DNA from: an uncultured Woeseia sp.
GTDB taxonomy: Bacteria > Pseudomonadota > Gammaproteobacteria > Steroidobacterales > Woeseiaceae
Length of the DNA stretch: 33,378 bases
Assembly (NCBI GenBank): GCA_937925605.1
Contig: CALALV010000132.1
Location: 1-33,378 of the forward strand
Direction: 5' to 3'
Each line of letters starts with the position of its first letter. The stretch's first letter is position 1. Made by a program: the position numbers and the translations under genes. The notes under the pieces are model-generated. The model was not told the DNA's origin. It ran no database searches and saw nothing but the letters and a program-made list of their open reading frames with translations. This document shows, piece after piece, positions 25,194 to 33,229 of this stretch.

Positions 25194-25197
<4 letters not shown>
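23209..25197 (+). CDS. speA: Biosynthetic arginine decarboxylase
   Basis: 662 residues, full length for SpeA. PLP lysine K113 in YPIKVNQLHEVV. Other diagnostic parts are GLECGSKAELIAAL, NGVKDRTML, LLHFHLGSQITNVQILK, YLDVGGGLGVDYSADNEEG, SESGRALTAHHSVLVV and a C-terminal part with LLVDLTCDSDGKIAEYV and LGFFMMGAYQDIMGDAHNLFG. It converts arginine to agmatine and CO2, the first step of the pathway completed by AguA and AguB. The ATG at 23209 lies 13 bases after the DHS-like gene. Its stop overlaps the aguB start by four bases (ATGA), showing translational coupling. Confidence 0.97.
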
Positions 25198-26102
<905 letters not shown>

Positions 26103-26107
26103 CGGCG

Positions 26108-26374
26108 ATGCGCATCCGCCGCGAGCATGCGCTCGGCGCCGAGGAACTTCGCCGGCGCATCGACCACCTCGCCGAGGACATCTGCGGGCGTTTCCAGCTG
26201 CGCTCGGAATGGCGCGGCGACGATCTCGCCTTTTCCGGCAATGGCGTCAACGGCGCCATCCGGGTGCGCGAACACGTCGTCGAGGTCAACGCGTCGCTCG
26301 GCTTCGCGCTCAAGCTCATGGAGCCCGCTATCCGCAGCGCGGTCGAAGACGCGATGGACCGGCATCTCGCCTGA
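26108..26374 (+). CDS. Polyhydroxyalkanoic acid system (PHA granule-region) family protein
   Basis: 88 residues from the ATG at 26108. The sequence MRIRREHALGAEELRRRIDHLAED, the middle LRSEWRGDDLAFSGNGVNGAIRVREHVVEVNASLGF, and a closing helix (LKLMEPAIRSAVEDAMDRHLA) match the small family named for proximity to PHA synthesis genes, in which an 'H.L…A….a..la' start is conserved. Its molecular role is not established. No PHA synthase is in the window. It sits six bases after aguB, so it is probably transcribed with the polyamine operon by read-through. Confidence 0.8.
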   Translation: MRIRREHALGAEELRRRIDHLAEDICGRFQLRSEWRGDDLAFSGNGVNGAIRVREHVVEVNASLGFALKLMEPAIRSAVEDAMDRHLA

Positions 26375-26401
26375 GCGGCGGCGCTGACCGGGCGCGCCGG
26401 G

Positions 26402-26410
26402 TGCTATCCT
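26402..26410 (+). promoter_or_regulatory. Candidate extended -10 promoter for modABC
   Basis: TG-C-TATCCT, a good extended -10, in the 109-base gap before modA. GCTGAC 16 bases upstream of TATCCT is a weak -35. I see no clear ModE-type palindrome nearby. Confidence 0.4.
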
Positions 26411-26483
26411 CTCGCCGGCGGCGGCCGCTGCCGAGGCGACGACGACCAGTGACGGGACACGCCCGGGGGGAACGAGATTGAGC

Positions 26484-27236
26484 ATGCGACTGCCCGGCGC
26501 CGTACTCGCCCTGCTCGTACTGCTCGCCGGCTGCGGCGCGCCGGCGCCGGACGCGACCGTGGCGGTCGCCAGCAATTTCCACGACGTCGCGCTGCGCCTG
26601 GCCGCGGACTACCGCGCGGGCGGCGGCGGCGAGCTGCGTCTCGTCAGCGGCTCGACCGGCAAGCTGTATGCGCAGATCGTCGCCGGCGCGCCGTTCGACG
26701 CGTTCCTGGCCGCCGACGAGGCACGCCCGGCGCGGCTCGAGGAGCAGGGTCTCGCTGTTGCGGGAAGCGGCTTCGTCTATGCCGTCGGCCGCCTCTGCCT
26801 CTGGCGTCCCGACGCGCCGGCCGGCGTCGACGGCGCGGCGCTGCTCGCCGGCGACGGCTACCGGCGTCTCGCGGTCGCGAATCCCGAACTCGCCCCCTAC
26901 GGCGCCGCGGCGCGCGCGACCCTGGAAGCGCTCGGCGCCCGCGACGCGCTGCGCAACCGGCTCGTCATGGGCGAGAACGTAGGCCAGGCCTACGCGCTGG
27001 TCGCGACCGGCAACGCGGACTGGGGTCTCGTCGCGCTGGCGCAGCTGCGGATGCCCGGCGCCACGCCGCGCGCCTGCCCGTGGCTGGTGCCGGCGGACCT
27101 GCACGAGCCGATCCGGCAGCGCGCCGTGCTGCTCGCCGACGCCGCGTCGCGGCCGGCCGCGCGCGGATTCCTCGACTACCTGCAGAGCCCCGCCGCGCGC
27201 GCGACGATCGCCGCGGCCGGTTACGACGTGGACTAG
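26484..27236 (+). CDS. modA: Molybdate ABC transporter substrate-binding lipoprotein
   Basis: 250 residues from the ATG at 26484; a TTG two codons earlier (26478) is closer to the G-run at 26465 and is a real alternative. Lipobox L-L-A-G-C. The mature part has the ModA pattern: VAVASNFHDVALRLAADY, LVSGSTGKLYAQIVAGAPFDAFLAADEARPARLEE, LAVANPELAPYGAAARATLEAL, VMGENVGQAYALVATGNADWGLVALAQL and AARGFLDYLQSPAARATI. It binds molybdate or tungstate in the periplasm and delivers it to ModBC. First gene of modABC. A lipid anchor is less common for Gram-negative ModA, which is usually soluble. Confidence 0.93.
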   Translation: MRLPGAVLALLVLLAGCGAPAPDATVAVASNFHDVALRLAADYRAGGGGELRLVSGSTGKLYAQIVAGAPFDAFLAADEARPARLEEQGLAVAGSGFVYAVGRLCLWRPDAPAGVDGAALLAGDGYRRLAVANPELAPYGAAARATLEALGARDALRNRLVMGENVGQAYALVATGNADWGLVALAQLRMPGATPRACPWLVPADLHEPIRQRAVLLADAASRPAARGFLDYLQSPAARATIAAAGYDVD

Positions 27237-27240
27237 GCCG

Positions 27241-27912
27241 ATGCCGGACCTGGGACCGCTCTGGCTGACGCTCGCGCTCGCCGCCGTGACCACGCTCGTG
27301 CTGCTGGTCCTCGGCACGCCGCTCGCGTGGTGGCTCGCGCACACCCGCTCGCGCCTGCGTCCCGCAATCGAGGCGGTCACGGCGCTGCCGCTGGTGCTGC
27401 CGCCGACGGTGCTCGGCTTCTACTTCCTCGTGATTCTCGGGCCGGCGTCGCCGCTCGGCGCTTTCTGGGTCAGGCTGACCGGCGAGACGCTGAGCTTTTC
27501 ATTCAGCGGGCTCGTGATCGCATCGGTCGTTTACTCGCTGCCGTTCATGGTGCAGCCGCTGCAGCGCGCGTTCGAGGACATCGGGCCGGGTCCGCTCGAA
27601 GCGGCCGCGAGCCTGCGGGCCGCGCCCCTCGATGCCTTCTTCGCGGTTGCCGTGCCGCTCGCGCGGCGCGGTTTCCTGGCCGCCTGCGTGCTCAGTTTCG
27701 CGCACACGCTCGGCGAGTTCGGCGTCGTGCTGATGGTGGGCGGCAACATCCCCGGCGAGACGCGCGTGATCTCGATCCAGATCTACGAGCACGTCGAGAC
27801 GCTCGACTACGCGAGCGCGCACCTGTTGTCTGCCGGGCTGCTGGTGTTTTCTTTCCTGGTGTTGCTGGTGGCCTACGGCGCCGGCGGGCGGAGCGCGGTC
27901 CGTGCGGGCTGA
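27241..27912 (+). CDS. modB: Molybdate ABC transporter permease
   Basis: 223 residues, ATG four bases after the modA stop. About five hydrophobic membrane helices (for example LWLTLALAAVTTLVLLVLGTPLAWWLA, LPLVLPPTVLGFYFLVIL and LSAGLLVFSFLVLLVAYGA). The cytoplasmic EAA-type loop that contacts the ATPase is at about 120-160 (LEAAASLRAAPLDAFFAVAVPLARRGFLAACVLSFAHTLGEFG), followed by VVLMVGGNIPGETRVISIQIYEHVE, a strong ModB signature. Inner membrane, forms the dimeric channel. Its 3' end overlaps modC by 11 bases. Confidence 0.96.
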   Translation: MPDLGPLWLTLALAAVTTLVLLVLGTPLAWWLAHTRSRLRPAIEAVTALPLVLPPTVLGFYFLVILGPASPLGAFWVRLTGETLSFSFSGLVIASVVYSLPFMVQPLQRAFEDIGPGPLEAAASLRAAPLDAFFAVAVPLARRGFLAACVLSFAHTLGEFGVVLMVGGNIPGETRVISIQIYEHVETLDYASAHLLSAGLLVFSFLVLLVAYGAGGRSAVRAG

Positions 27913-29029
27913 CGCCGCGAATGCGCTGCGGCTGCGGCTGCGTCGCCGGCTCGGCGGTTTCGAGCTCGCGCTCGACACGACGCTCGCGCTCGACGGCGTG
28001 ACCGGGCTGTTCGGCGCCAGCGGCGCCGGCAAGAGCAGCCTGCTGCGCATCATCGCCGGCTTTGACCGCTGCGAGGGACAGGTCGCGCTCGGCGAGACCC
28101 GCTGGGCCGACAGCGAGCGCGGTCTGTACCTGCCGCCGCACCGGCGGCCGGTCGGCTTCGTCTTCCAGGACGCGCGCCTGTTCGCGCATCTCGACGTCGC
28201 CGGTAATCTCGCCTTTGCGGCCCGGCGGCGCCACGGCGACGGGCCGTCGCGCGACGAAGTCGTCGCAGCGCTCGACCTCGAGCCGCTGCTCGCACGCCGC
28301 GTCGAGCGGCTGTCCGGCGGCGAGCGCCAGCGGGTCGCGCTCGGCCGCACGCTGGTCAGCGCACCGGCGCTCTTGTTGCTCGACGAGCCGCTCGCCTCGC
28401 TCGATGCCGCGCGCAAGCACGAAATCCTTCCCTATCTCGACTCGCTGTACGCGCGCTTCGGCGTGCCGGCGCTGTACGTCAGCCATGCCGCGGACGAGAT
28501 CATCCGGCTCGCGGACCGGGTCGTGGTCCTCGACGCCGGGCGGGTCGCCGCCGAGGGGCCGACCGCCGCGGTCTTCAACGAACTCGCGCTGCCGCTGGCC
28601 GGCAGCGGCGGGGACCTGCCGTCGGTCCTGGAGGCGCAGGTCGTACGCGAACTGCCGGACCTCGCGCTGACGGAGCTCGCCTGCGAGGGTCAGCCGGTCT
28701 ACGTGCCGGGGCTCGCGGCGCGCCCGGCCGGCACGCCGCTGCGCCTGCGCGTGCGGGCCTCGGACGTCGTGCTCGCAACCTCGCGCCCGGCCAACCTGAG
28801 CGTGCGCAACCTGCTGCGCGGGCGCCTGCTCGAGTTGCAGCCGCAGCCTGCCGGGGCGTTCGTTGTCGCGATCGTCGGCGTCGGCGCGACGCGGCTGCGC
28901 TGCCGCCTGACCCGGCACGCGGTCCGCGAACTCGGGCTCGACGCCGGCATGGAGGTCTACGCGCTGCTGAAGACTGCGACCTTCGACGATCGCGCGGGCG
29001 TCGTCACGGCTCGCGGCGGCGAACGGTGA
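27902..29029 (+). CDS. modC: Molybdate ABC transporter ATPase
   Basis: 375 residues from the GTG at 27902, within modB. Walker A GASGAGKSS (38-46), Q-loop FQDARLF (88-94), ABC signature LSGGERQR (137-144), Walker B LLLLDEP (157-163) and the H-loop His in YVSHAADE. The C-terminal third (about 300-370: LSVRNLLRGRLLELQ … VGVGATRLRCRLTRHAVRELGL … VYALLKTATF) is a TOBE/MOP oxyanion-binding domain that can give feedback inhibition by molybdate. Powers molybdate uptake at the inner membrane face. No modE or molybdopterin synthesis gene is in the window. Confidence 0.96.
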   Translation: MRADAANALRLRLRRRLGGFELALDTTLALDGVTGLFGASGAGKSSLLRIIAGFDRCEGQVALGETRWADSERGLYLPPHRRPVGFVFQDARLFAHLDVAGNLAFAARRRHGDGPSRDEVVAALDLEPLLARRVERLSGGERQRVALGRTLVSAPALLLLDEPLASLDAARKHEILPYLDSLYARFGVPALYVSHAADEIIRLADRVVVLDAGRVAAEGPTAAVFNELALPLAGSGGDLPSVLEAQVVRELPDLALTELACEGQPVYVPGLAARPAGTPLRLRVRASDVVLATSRPANLSVRNLLRGRLLELQPQPAGAFVVAIVGVGATRLRCRLTRHAVRELGLDAGMEVYALLKTATFDDRAGVVTARGGER

Positions 29030-29031
29030 CT

Positions 29032-29049
29032 GCGGCCGCGCGCGGCCGC
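29032..29049. terminator. Perfect 18-base palindrome after modC
   Basis: GCGGCCG-CGCG-CGGCCGC, a 7-bp stem and 4-base loop two bases after the modC stop, could end the mod transcript, but no T-run follows. TAACAT at 29050-29055 immediately after could be a -10 for the next gene. Confidence 0.35.
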
Positions 29050-29100
29050 TAACATGGGTAGGCCGCCCGCCGGCGGCGACGCACCGGGGAGGACGGGGCG

Positions 29101-29598
29101 ATGGACATCATGGAGCTCGGCGCGCTGGGCGAGTTTCTCGGCGCGATCGGCGTCATGGCGACGCTGATCTACCTGGCCGTGCAGATCAAGCAGAACACCC
29201 GCTCGATGAACGAGAGCCGCAAGCTCGCGCTCGCGCAGACCTACCAGATGCGCGCCGACGCGCTGCAGCAAATGCTTGTGCAGGCGGCAACCTCGACCAC
29301 CGTGGGCCCGCTGCTCGTGAAGCTGACCTCGCTCGGCTACCCGACCGATCTCACCTCGCTCGAACGGATCACGCCGGAGGAGCGCGGCATCTTCAAGCAG
29401 TGGCAGATCGCGCAGAAGACGCACTGGGACAACATGTTCTACCAGTACCAGCAGGGCTTCCTGGACCCGGAGTACTACGAGGACGAGTTCCGTGTGCGCG
29501 TGCGGCGGCTCGCGCCGGCCTGGGCCGCGCTCGGGCTGGCCGGCGGCCGGCGCAGCTTCGAGGCCGAGATCGAGCGGCTGCTCGGCGAGGATCGCTGA
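29101..29598 (+). CDS. Single-helix membrane protein of unknown function
   Basis: 165 residues from the ATG at 29101, with GGGGAGGA upstream. A hydrophobic segment at about 9-27 (LGEFLGAIGVMATLIYLAVQIKQNT) looks like a membrane anchor, followed by a long amphipathic helical region (RSMNESRKLALAQTYQMRADALQQML) and aromatic-rich WQIAQKTHWDNMFYQYQQGFLDPEYYEDEF. I have seen this layout ('GVIATLIYLA.QI..NT…R') in many marine gammaproteobacterial hypothetical proteins but know of no function. It follows modC by 71 bases, with its own possible -10, and converges on the M20 gene. Confidence 0.75.
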   Translation: MDIMELGALGEFLGAIGVMATLIYLAVQIKQNTRSMNESRKLALAQTYQMRADALQQMLVQAATSTTVGPLLVKLTSLGYPTDLTSLERITPEERGIFKQWQIAQKTHWDNMFYQYQQGFLDPEYYEDEFRVRVRRLAPAWAALGLAGGRRSFEAEIERLLGEDR

Positions 29599-29643
29599 GC
29601 GGAGCCAGCACCGGCCTCAATGACGTTCGTGACCGGTTCTCAG

Positions 29644-30954
29644 TCAGGGTCTCCCTCGCGCGGGCTCGCTGAGCCCGGCCTCGGCGAGCAGCGTCAGCAG
29701 GCCGATCTGCACCGCGACGTGGCCGTCGACGTTTTCCCACCATTCCGTCGGCGCGTGCGCGTCGCCGCCGCGGCCGCCACGGCTCATCGTCACGGCCGGG
29801 ATGCCGATCGAGATCGGCAGGTTCGCGTCGGTCGACGACAGGCGCAGCTCGGCGTCGACACCGAGCGCGGCGGTCGCCGCCAGCGCGCGCTGCACCAGCG
29901 GCGACTGCGGGTCCCCCGTGGCCGCGGGCCGCGTGCCGACGCGTTCGACGTCGACCGTCAGAGCGTCGCCCGAGCTGCGGCCCGCGTTCTCCTCGTCGAG
30001 CGCCTGCGCGACGGCGTCCTGCAGCACGGCGTCGATCTCGTCGATCCTGGCCTGGCTGCCGGAGCGCAGGTCCACTTCCATCCACGACTCGAACGGGATC
30101 GAGTTGATCGACGTGCCGCCGCCGATGCGGCCGACGTTGTAGCTGGTTTTCTCGCCGACCGACGTGACCGCCGGCGCGCGCTCGTCGAGCAGTGCGATGG
30201 CGCGGCCCAGCGCGTGATGCGGATTGGCGCGCCCGAACGCGCCCCAGGAGTGCCCGCCGGGTCCGCGGAAAGTCACGCGGTAACGGTGCGAGCCGACGCC
30301 GCCGTAAACGATGCGGCGGCTGTCGCCGCCGTCGACCGCGATCAGCGCGTCGATCCCGGGTCCGTCGTCGCGGAACAGGTGCTTGACGCCGCGCAGGTCG
30401 CCGAGTCCCTCTTCTCCGACGTTGCCGATGAACAGCAGGTCGGCCTCGGTCTCGATACCCGCGTGCTCGAGTGCGCGCAGGACGTCGAGCACGACGACCA
30501 GCCCGCGCGAGTTGTCGCCGATGCCCGGCGCGTACAGCCGGTTGCCGTCCGCGCGCACGGTCACGTCGGTGCCTTCCGGAAAGACCGTGTCGAGATGTGC
30601 GCTGTACGCGATCGTCCGCTCGCCGTCGCGGCCCGGCCGCCGGCCGATCGCGTTGCCGACCTCGTCGATCCACACCTCGCTCAGGCCGGCCTCGCGCAGC
30701 AGTTCCGCGAAACGCGCGGCGCGACGCTCTTCCATGAACGGCGGTGCCGGGATTTCCGTCAGCTCGACCAGGTCGCGCTGCGAGCGCTCGTCGATCTCGA
30801 CGATATGCTCGAGCGCGGCCGCAACGCGCGGGTCGGCTTCCAGCGCGGCGATCTGCGCGCGGTAGCCCGGCTCGATCTCCGGCGCGGCTGCCTGCGCCGC
30901 GACAGCCAGCAGCGCAAACGCGGCGGCCGGCAGCAACGGATCCCTGTGGTGCAT
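29644..30954 (-). CDS. Exported M20-family zinc peptidase/deacylase
   Basis: 436 residues from the ATG at 30954. Signal peptide (MHHRDPLLPAAAFALLAVAAQAAA). Here the metal site is canonical: His and Asp in YSAHLDTVFPEG, bridging Asp in GIGDNSRGLVVVLD, Glu pair in GNVGEEGLGD, Asp in IAVDGGDS, and C-terminal His in GGDAHAPTEWW. The dimerisation lid has VTFRGPGGHSWGAFGRANPHHALGRAIALL. It resembles tripeptidase/PepT-like M20 enzymes and should act on small peptides or N-acyl amino acids in the periplasm. Substrate unknown. It is monocistronic: a terminator-like hairpin separates it from the lipoprotein gene upstream. Confidence 0.92.
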   Translation of the reverse strand: MHHRDPLLPAAAFALLAVAAQAAAPEIEPGYRAQIAALEADPRVAAALEHIVEIDERSQRDLVELTEIPAPPFMEERRAARFAELLREAGLSEVWIDEVGNAIGRRPGRDGERTIAYSAHLDTVFPEGTDVTVRADGNRLYAPGIGDNSRGLVVVLDVLRALEHAGIETEADLLFIGNVGEEGLGDLRGVKHLFRDDGPGIDALIAVDGGDSRRIVYGGVGSHRYRVTFRGPGGHSWGAFGRANPHHALGRAIALLDERAPAVTSVGEKTSYNVGRIGGGTSINSIPFESWMEVDLRSGSQARIDEIDAVLQDAVAQALDEENAGRSSGDALTVDVERVGTRPAATGDPQSPLVQRALAATAALGVDAELRLSSTDANLPISIGIPAVTMSRGGRGGDAHAPTEWWENVDGHVAVQIGLLTLLAEAGLSEPARGRP

Positions 30955-31083
30955 CGGCTGGTCCTTGGACTCGGTGGTCGGGCGACGGCGTCCGGGCGAC
31001 GCGCGGTCCGCCGGGCGGTGCCGTGCGCGCCGCCGCGGGACGTCATCGGGGACGGCCGAGCTTACGGGAAGCGGCGGGCCGCG

Positions 31084-31116
31084 CGCAAACGACACGGGCC
31101 GCCCGAGGGCGGCCCG
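31084..31116 (-). terminator. Rho-independent-type terminator after the CC0125-like lipoprotein gene
   Basis: An 11-bp perfect stem (31091-31101 with 31106-31116), loop CGAG, followed on the minus strand by TCGTTT. It lies 40 bases beyond the stop of the lipoprotein gene and is the best terminator in the window. Confidence 0.7.
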
Positions 31117-31155
31117 TGCCTGCGTGCCCGCGTGTCTAATCGGCCGGCGAGCGTG

Positions 31156-31707
31156 CTACATGCGTTCCCAGATGGACTTTGCGACGTTCGCGGCATCGTA
31201 GAAGTTGCCGCCGCGTTGCGGCATCTCGCCGTTGCCCATCAGGATCTCGAGCGCGTGCGAATGCCGTTCCTCGGGTCCGCGCGTGTCGATGCCGACCGTC
31301 GTCGTGCGGCGCGGGCGAACCCGCTCGCTGCAACCCAGCAGGCCGCAGCTCCGCTCGACGTCGTAGCTGCGCTCGAAGCTCGCGCTCGCGCCCGGCTCGA
31401 CGCCGCGCTCCGAGGACTTCGTCGCGCGGTCCACGACCTCGAACCAGCTGTAGCCCTCCTGCAGTGTCAGCTCGGCGGCGCGCAGCAGCGCGTAGTCCTT
31501 CGTGCGGTTCAGGTCGACGCGGTCATTGCCGTTGTAGACGACACGGTAGCGGTTGTCCGCGAGCTTCGTCGCGTAGTGACCGAAGTCCCCGGCATCGTCG
31601 GCCGCGACGTACTGCGGCGACGAGGCGCAGGCGGTCAGCGCCAGGCAGGCGATGACGGCCAGCAGGCGCGGAGCGTTGCTGCGTGCGATGTGATGAATGC
31701 TTGACAT
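31156..31707 (-). CDS. CC0125/CC1285-type lipoprotein
   Basis: 183 residues from the ATG at 31707, preceded by the strong site AAAGGAGGA. Lipobox L-T-A-C27. The conserved part (YRVVYNGNDRVDLNRTKDYALLRAAELTLQEGYSWFEVVDR) matches the CC0125/CC1285 family of small outer-membrane lipoproteins of unknown function. After it come a Cys pair (RSCGLLGC) and a C-terminal segment (ALEILMGNGEMPQRGGNFYDAANVAKSIWERM). It lies downstream of the anti-sigma gene but has its own copy of the ECF-type motif GGAATAAA-N14-CGT, 76 bases upstream, so it is a probable target of the neighbouring sigma factor. Family recognised; cellular role unknown. Confidence 0.82.
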   Translation of the reverse strand: MSSIHHIARSNAPRLLAVIACLALTACASSPQYVAADDAGDFGHYATKLADNRYRVVYNGNDRVDLNRTKDYALLRAAELTLQEGYSWFEVVDRATKSSERGVEPGASASFERSYDVERSCGLLGCSERVRPRRTTTVGIDTRGPEERHSHALEILMGNGEMPQRGGNFYDAANVAKSIWERM

Positions 31708-31783
31708 AAGTCCTCCTTTACCCGTGACGGCGCGGCCGTTCGCGGCCTGCCGTCGTTCCGTATTGGCCCATTTCATCCGGTAC

Positions 31784-31808
31784 ACGGCCGGGGCCCGGCA
31801 TTTATTCC
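31784..31808 (-). promoter_or_regulatory. ECF-type promoter, copy 1 (lipoprotein gene)
   Basis: Minus strand: GGAATAAA (31808-31801), 14 bases, CGT (31786-31784). It begins eight bases after the anti-sigma stop and points at the lipoprotein gene. Identical spacing to copies 2 and 3. Confidence 0.7.
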
Positions 31809-31815
31809 GTTGCCA

Positions 31816-32580
31816 TCACTGTTTTTTCATCCAGTCGGCCGCGAGCACTGCGGCTTCCTCGTCCGCGCCGAGTACCGCGCCGTCGCCGAGCAGGCTGGCG
31901 AGCGCCGCGGCCACGGCCGGGGCCGATGCCGGCTGGTAGGCGCCGCCGGCCGGTTCGCCGAAGGCCAGGAACTCGGTCTGCCAGCGGTCGTCGCGGCGGC
32001 AGGCGAGGGCATTGACGTTCCGCCGGGCGTTCTCGAGGTCGAGCTGCCGGCACCAGTTGCCGTCCGCGTCCGCGAAGGTCAGGCGTACGCTGCCGCGCGT
32101 CCCGTCGGCGAGCGTCACGCTCGCACCGCTCGGCTGCTCCTCGAGCAGCGCGTGCAGCGCGGAGCCGGCCGGCACCGTGCCGGCCGCCAGCGTGTCGGCC
32201 GCGCCCGGCGCGCTGCCCGGGCCCTCGAGCAGCCGGTCCGCGAAGAAGCCGACCGCGAGCGCGAGGCTGGCGGCGAGCGCCACGGGCAGTTCGAGAAAGC
32301 GCTGCGCAAACGGACGCCGGATGGGCACGACCGTCGCCGGCGCGCGGGGCTCGTCCGCCGTCAGCATTTCGGTGACGCCGCTCGGCAGCGGCAGTTCGTC
32401 GAGTCGTGCGAACAGCGCGCGGGTCGCGTCGTCGGCCCCGCGCAGCGACTCGAGGCGCCGGGCCAGGGCCGGCTCGCGGGCCAGCCGCTCCGTCAGCCTG
32501 TCGGCCTCCGCTGCCTCGAGTTCGTCGTCGAGGTAGCGCGACAGCAATTCGTCGTCTTGCGTATCGTTTGCTTCGTTCAT
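31816..32580 (-). CDS. Membrane anti-sigma factor
   Basis: 254 residues; the ATG overlaps the sigma factor stop by four bases (ATGA), the usual coupling of sigma and anti-sigma. The cytoplasmic N-terminus (DDELLSRYLDDELEAAEADRLTERLAREPALARRLESLRGADDATRALFARLDEL) is an anti-sigma domain of the RskA/'zinc-finger-like' shape, but has no His/Cys zinc ligands. One transmembrane helix at about 97-116 (LELPVALAASLALAVGFFADRL). The periplasmic part (about 117-254) is a globular region ending in ADWMKKQ. It should hold the sigma factor at the inner membrane until an envelope signal releases it. The signal and any protease are unknown. Confidence 0.87.
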   Translation of the reverse strand: MNEANDTQDDELLSRYLDDELEAAEADRLTERLAREPALARRLESLRGADDATRALFARLDELPLPSGVTEMLTADEPRAPATVVPIRRPFAQRFLELPVALAASLALAVGFFADRLLEGPGSAPGAADTLAAGTVPAGSALHALLEEQPSGASVTLADGTRGSVRLTFADADGNWCRQLDLENARRNVNALACRRDDRWQTEFLAFGEPAGGAYQPASAPAVAAALASLLGDGAVLGADEEAAVLAADWMKKQ

Positions 32581-33107
32581 CCGTCTCTCCCGCCGGCGGC
32601 ATCCGCCGGTCCCAGCTCCTTGGCGAGCGCCGCGCGGGCGCGCGCGAGCCGGCTCATCACCGTGCCGATCGGCGTGTCGAGCAGCTCCGCCGCATCGCGG
32701 TAGGAGTAGCCCTCGACCGCGACCAGCAGCAGCACCGCGCGCTGCTCTTCCGGCAGGCCGGCCAGCGCCGCTTCGGCTTCGCGGAGCGCCAGCTTGCCTT
32801 CCGCATCGGCTTCGCCTTCCAGCACCTGCTCGTCGGCCAGTGCCGGGTCGGCGGCGGCCCTGCTGCGCACCTTGCGCGCGCGGATCTCGTCGATCCACAG
32901 GTTGCGGCACACCTTCAGCGTCCAGGGCAGCAGTTCGGCCGTGTCGGGCAGCCCGCGTTCGAGCACGCGTTCGACCGTCGACTGCAGCAGGTCGTCCGCG
33001 TCCGCCAGGTTGCCCGCGAGCGACAGTGCAAAGCGCCGCAGGTTCGGCAGGATGCCGACGAGTTCCTGCCGGCGCGCGGCGAAACTACGACCCTGTTGCT
33101 TGTTCAT
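32577..33107 (-). CDS. ECF-family RNA polymerase sigma factor
   Basis: 176 residues. Region 2 at about 22-80 (LRRFALSLAGNLADADDLLQSTVERVLER … LPWTLKVCRNLWIDEIRARKVRSR). Region 4 at about 110-162 (LPEEQRAVLLLVAVEGYSYRDAAELLDTPIGTVMSRLARARAAL), with the helix-turn-helix that reads the -35. No region 3, as expected for ECF. It directs transcription of a regulon when free of the membrane anti-sigma encoded next to it. No Shine-Dalgarno sequence precedes the ATG at 33107, and no ATG, GTG or TTG follows in frame for at least 25 codons, so this start is the only good choice. An ECF-type motif directly abuts it, pointing to autoregulation. Confidence 0.93.
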   Translation of the reverse strand: MNKQQGRSFAARRQELVGILPNLRRFALSLAGNLADADDLLQSTVERVLERGLPDTAELLPWTLKVCRNLWIDEIRARKVRSRAAADPALADEQVLEGEADAEGKLALREAEAALAGLPEEQRAVLLLVAVEGYSYRDAAELLDTPIGTVMSRLARARAALAKELGPADAAGGRDG

Positions 33108-33132
33108 ACGTTCGACCCTGTGCTTTTATTCC
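33108..33132 (-). promoter_or_regulatory. ECF-type promoter, copy 2 (sigma/anti-sigma operon)
   Basis: Minus strand: GGAATAAA (33132-33125), 14 bases, CGT (33110-33108), immediately before the sigma ATG. The 9-base sequence ACAGGGTCG occurs in its spacer (33121-33113) and again at 33096-33088 inside the gene. Confidence 0.6.
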
Positions 33133-33168
33133 CGCCGCCGGCTCGCATGCGGCGAATTTTTGACGGCC

Positions 33169-33194
33169 GGAATAAACCGGCGCGTGGAAACGTC
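33169..33194 (+). promoter_or_regulatory. ECF-type promoter, copy 3 (divergent exported protein gene)
   Basis: Plus strand: GGAATAAA (33169-33176), 14 bases, CGTC (33191-33194), 35 bases before the GTG at 33230. Same elements and spacing as copies 1 and 2, on the opposite strand. Confidence 0.7.
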
Positions 33195-33229
33195 GAGATT
33201 ATAAGGACTGGATTGCCGGAGACGACGAC

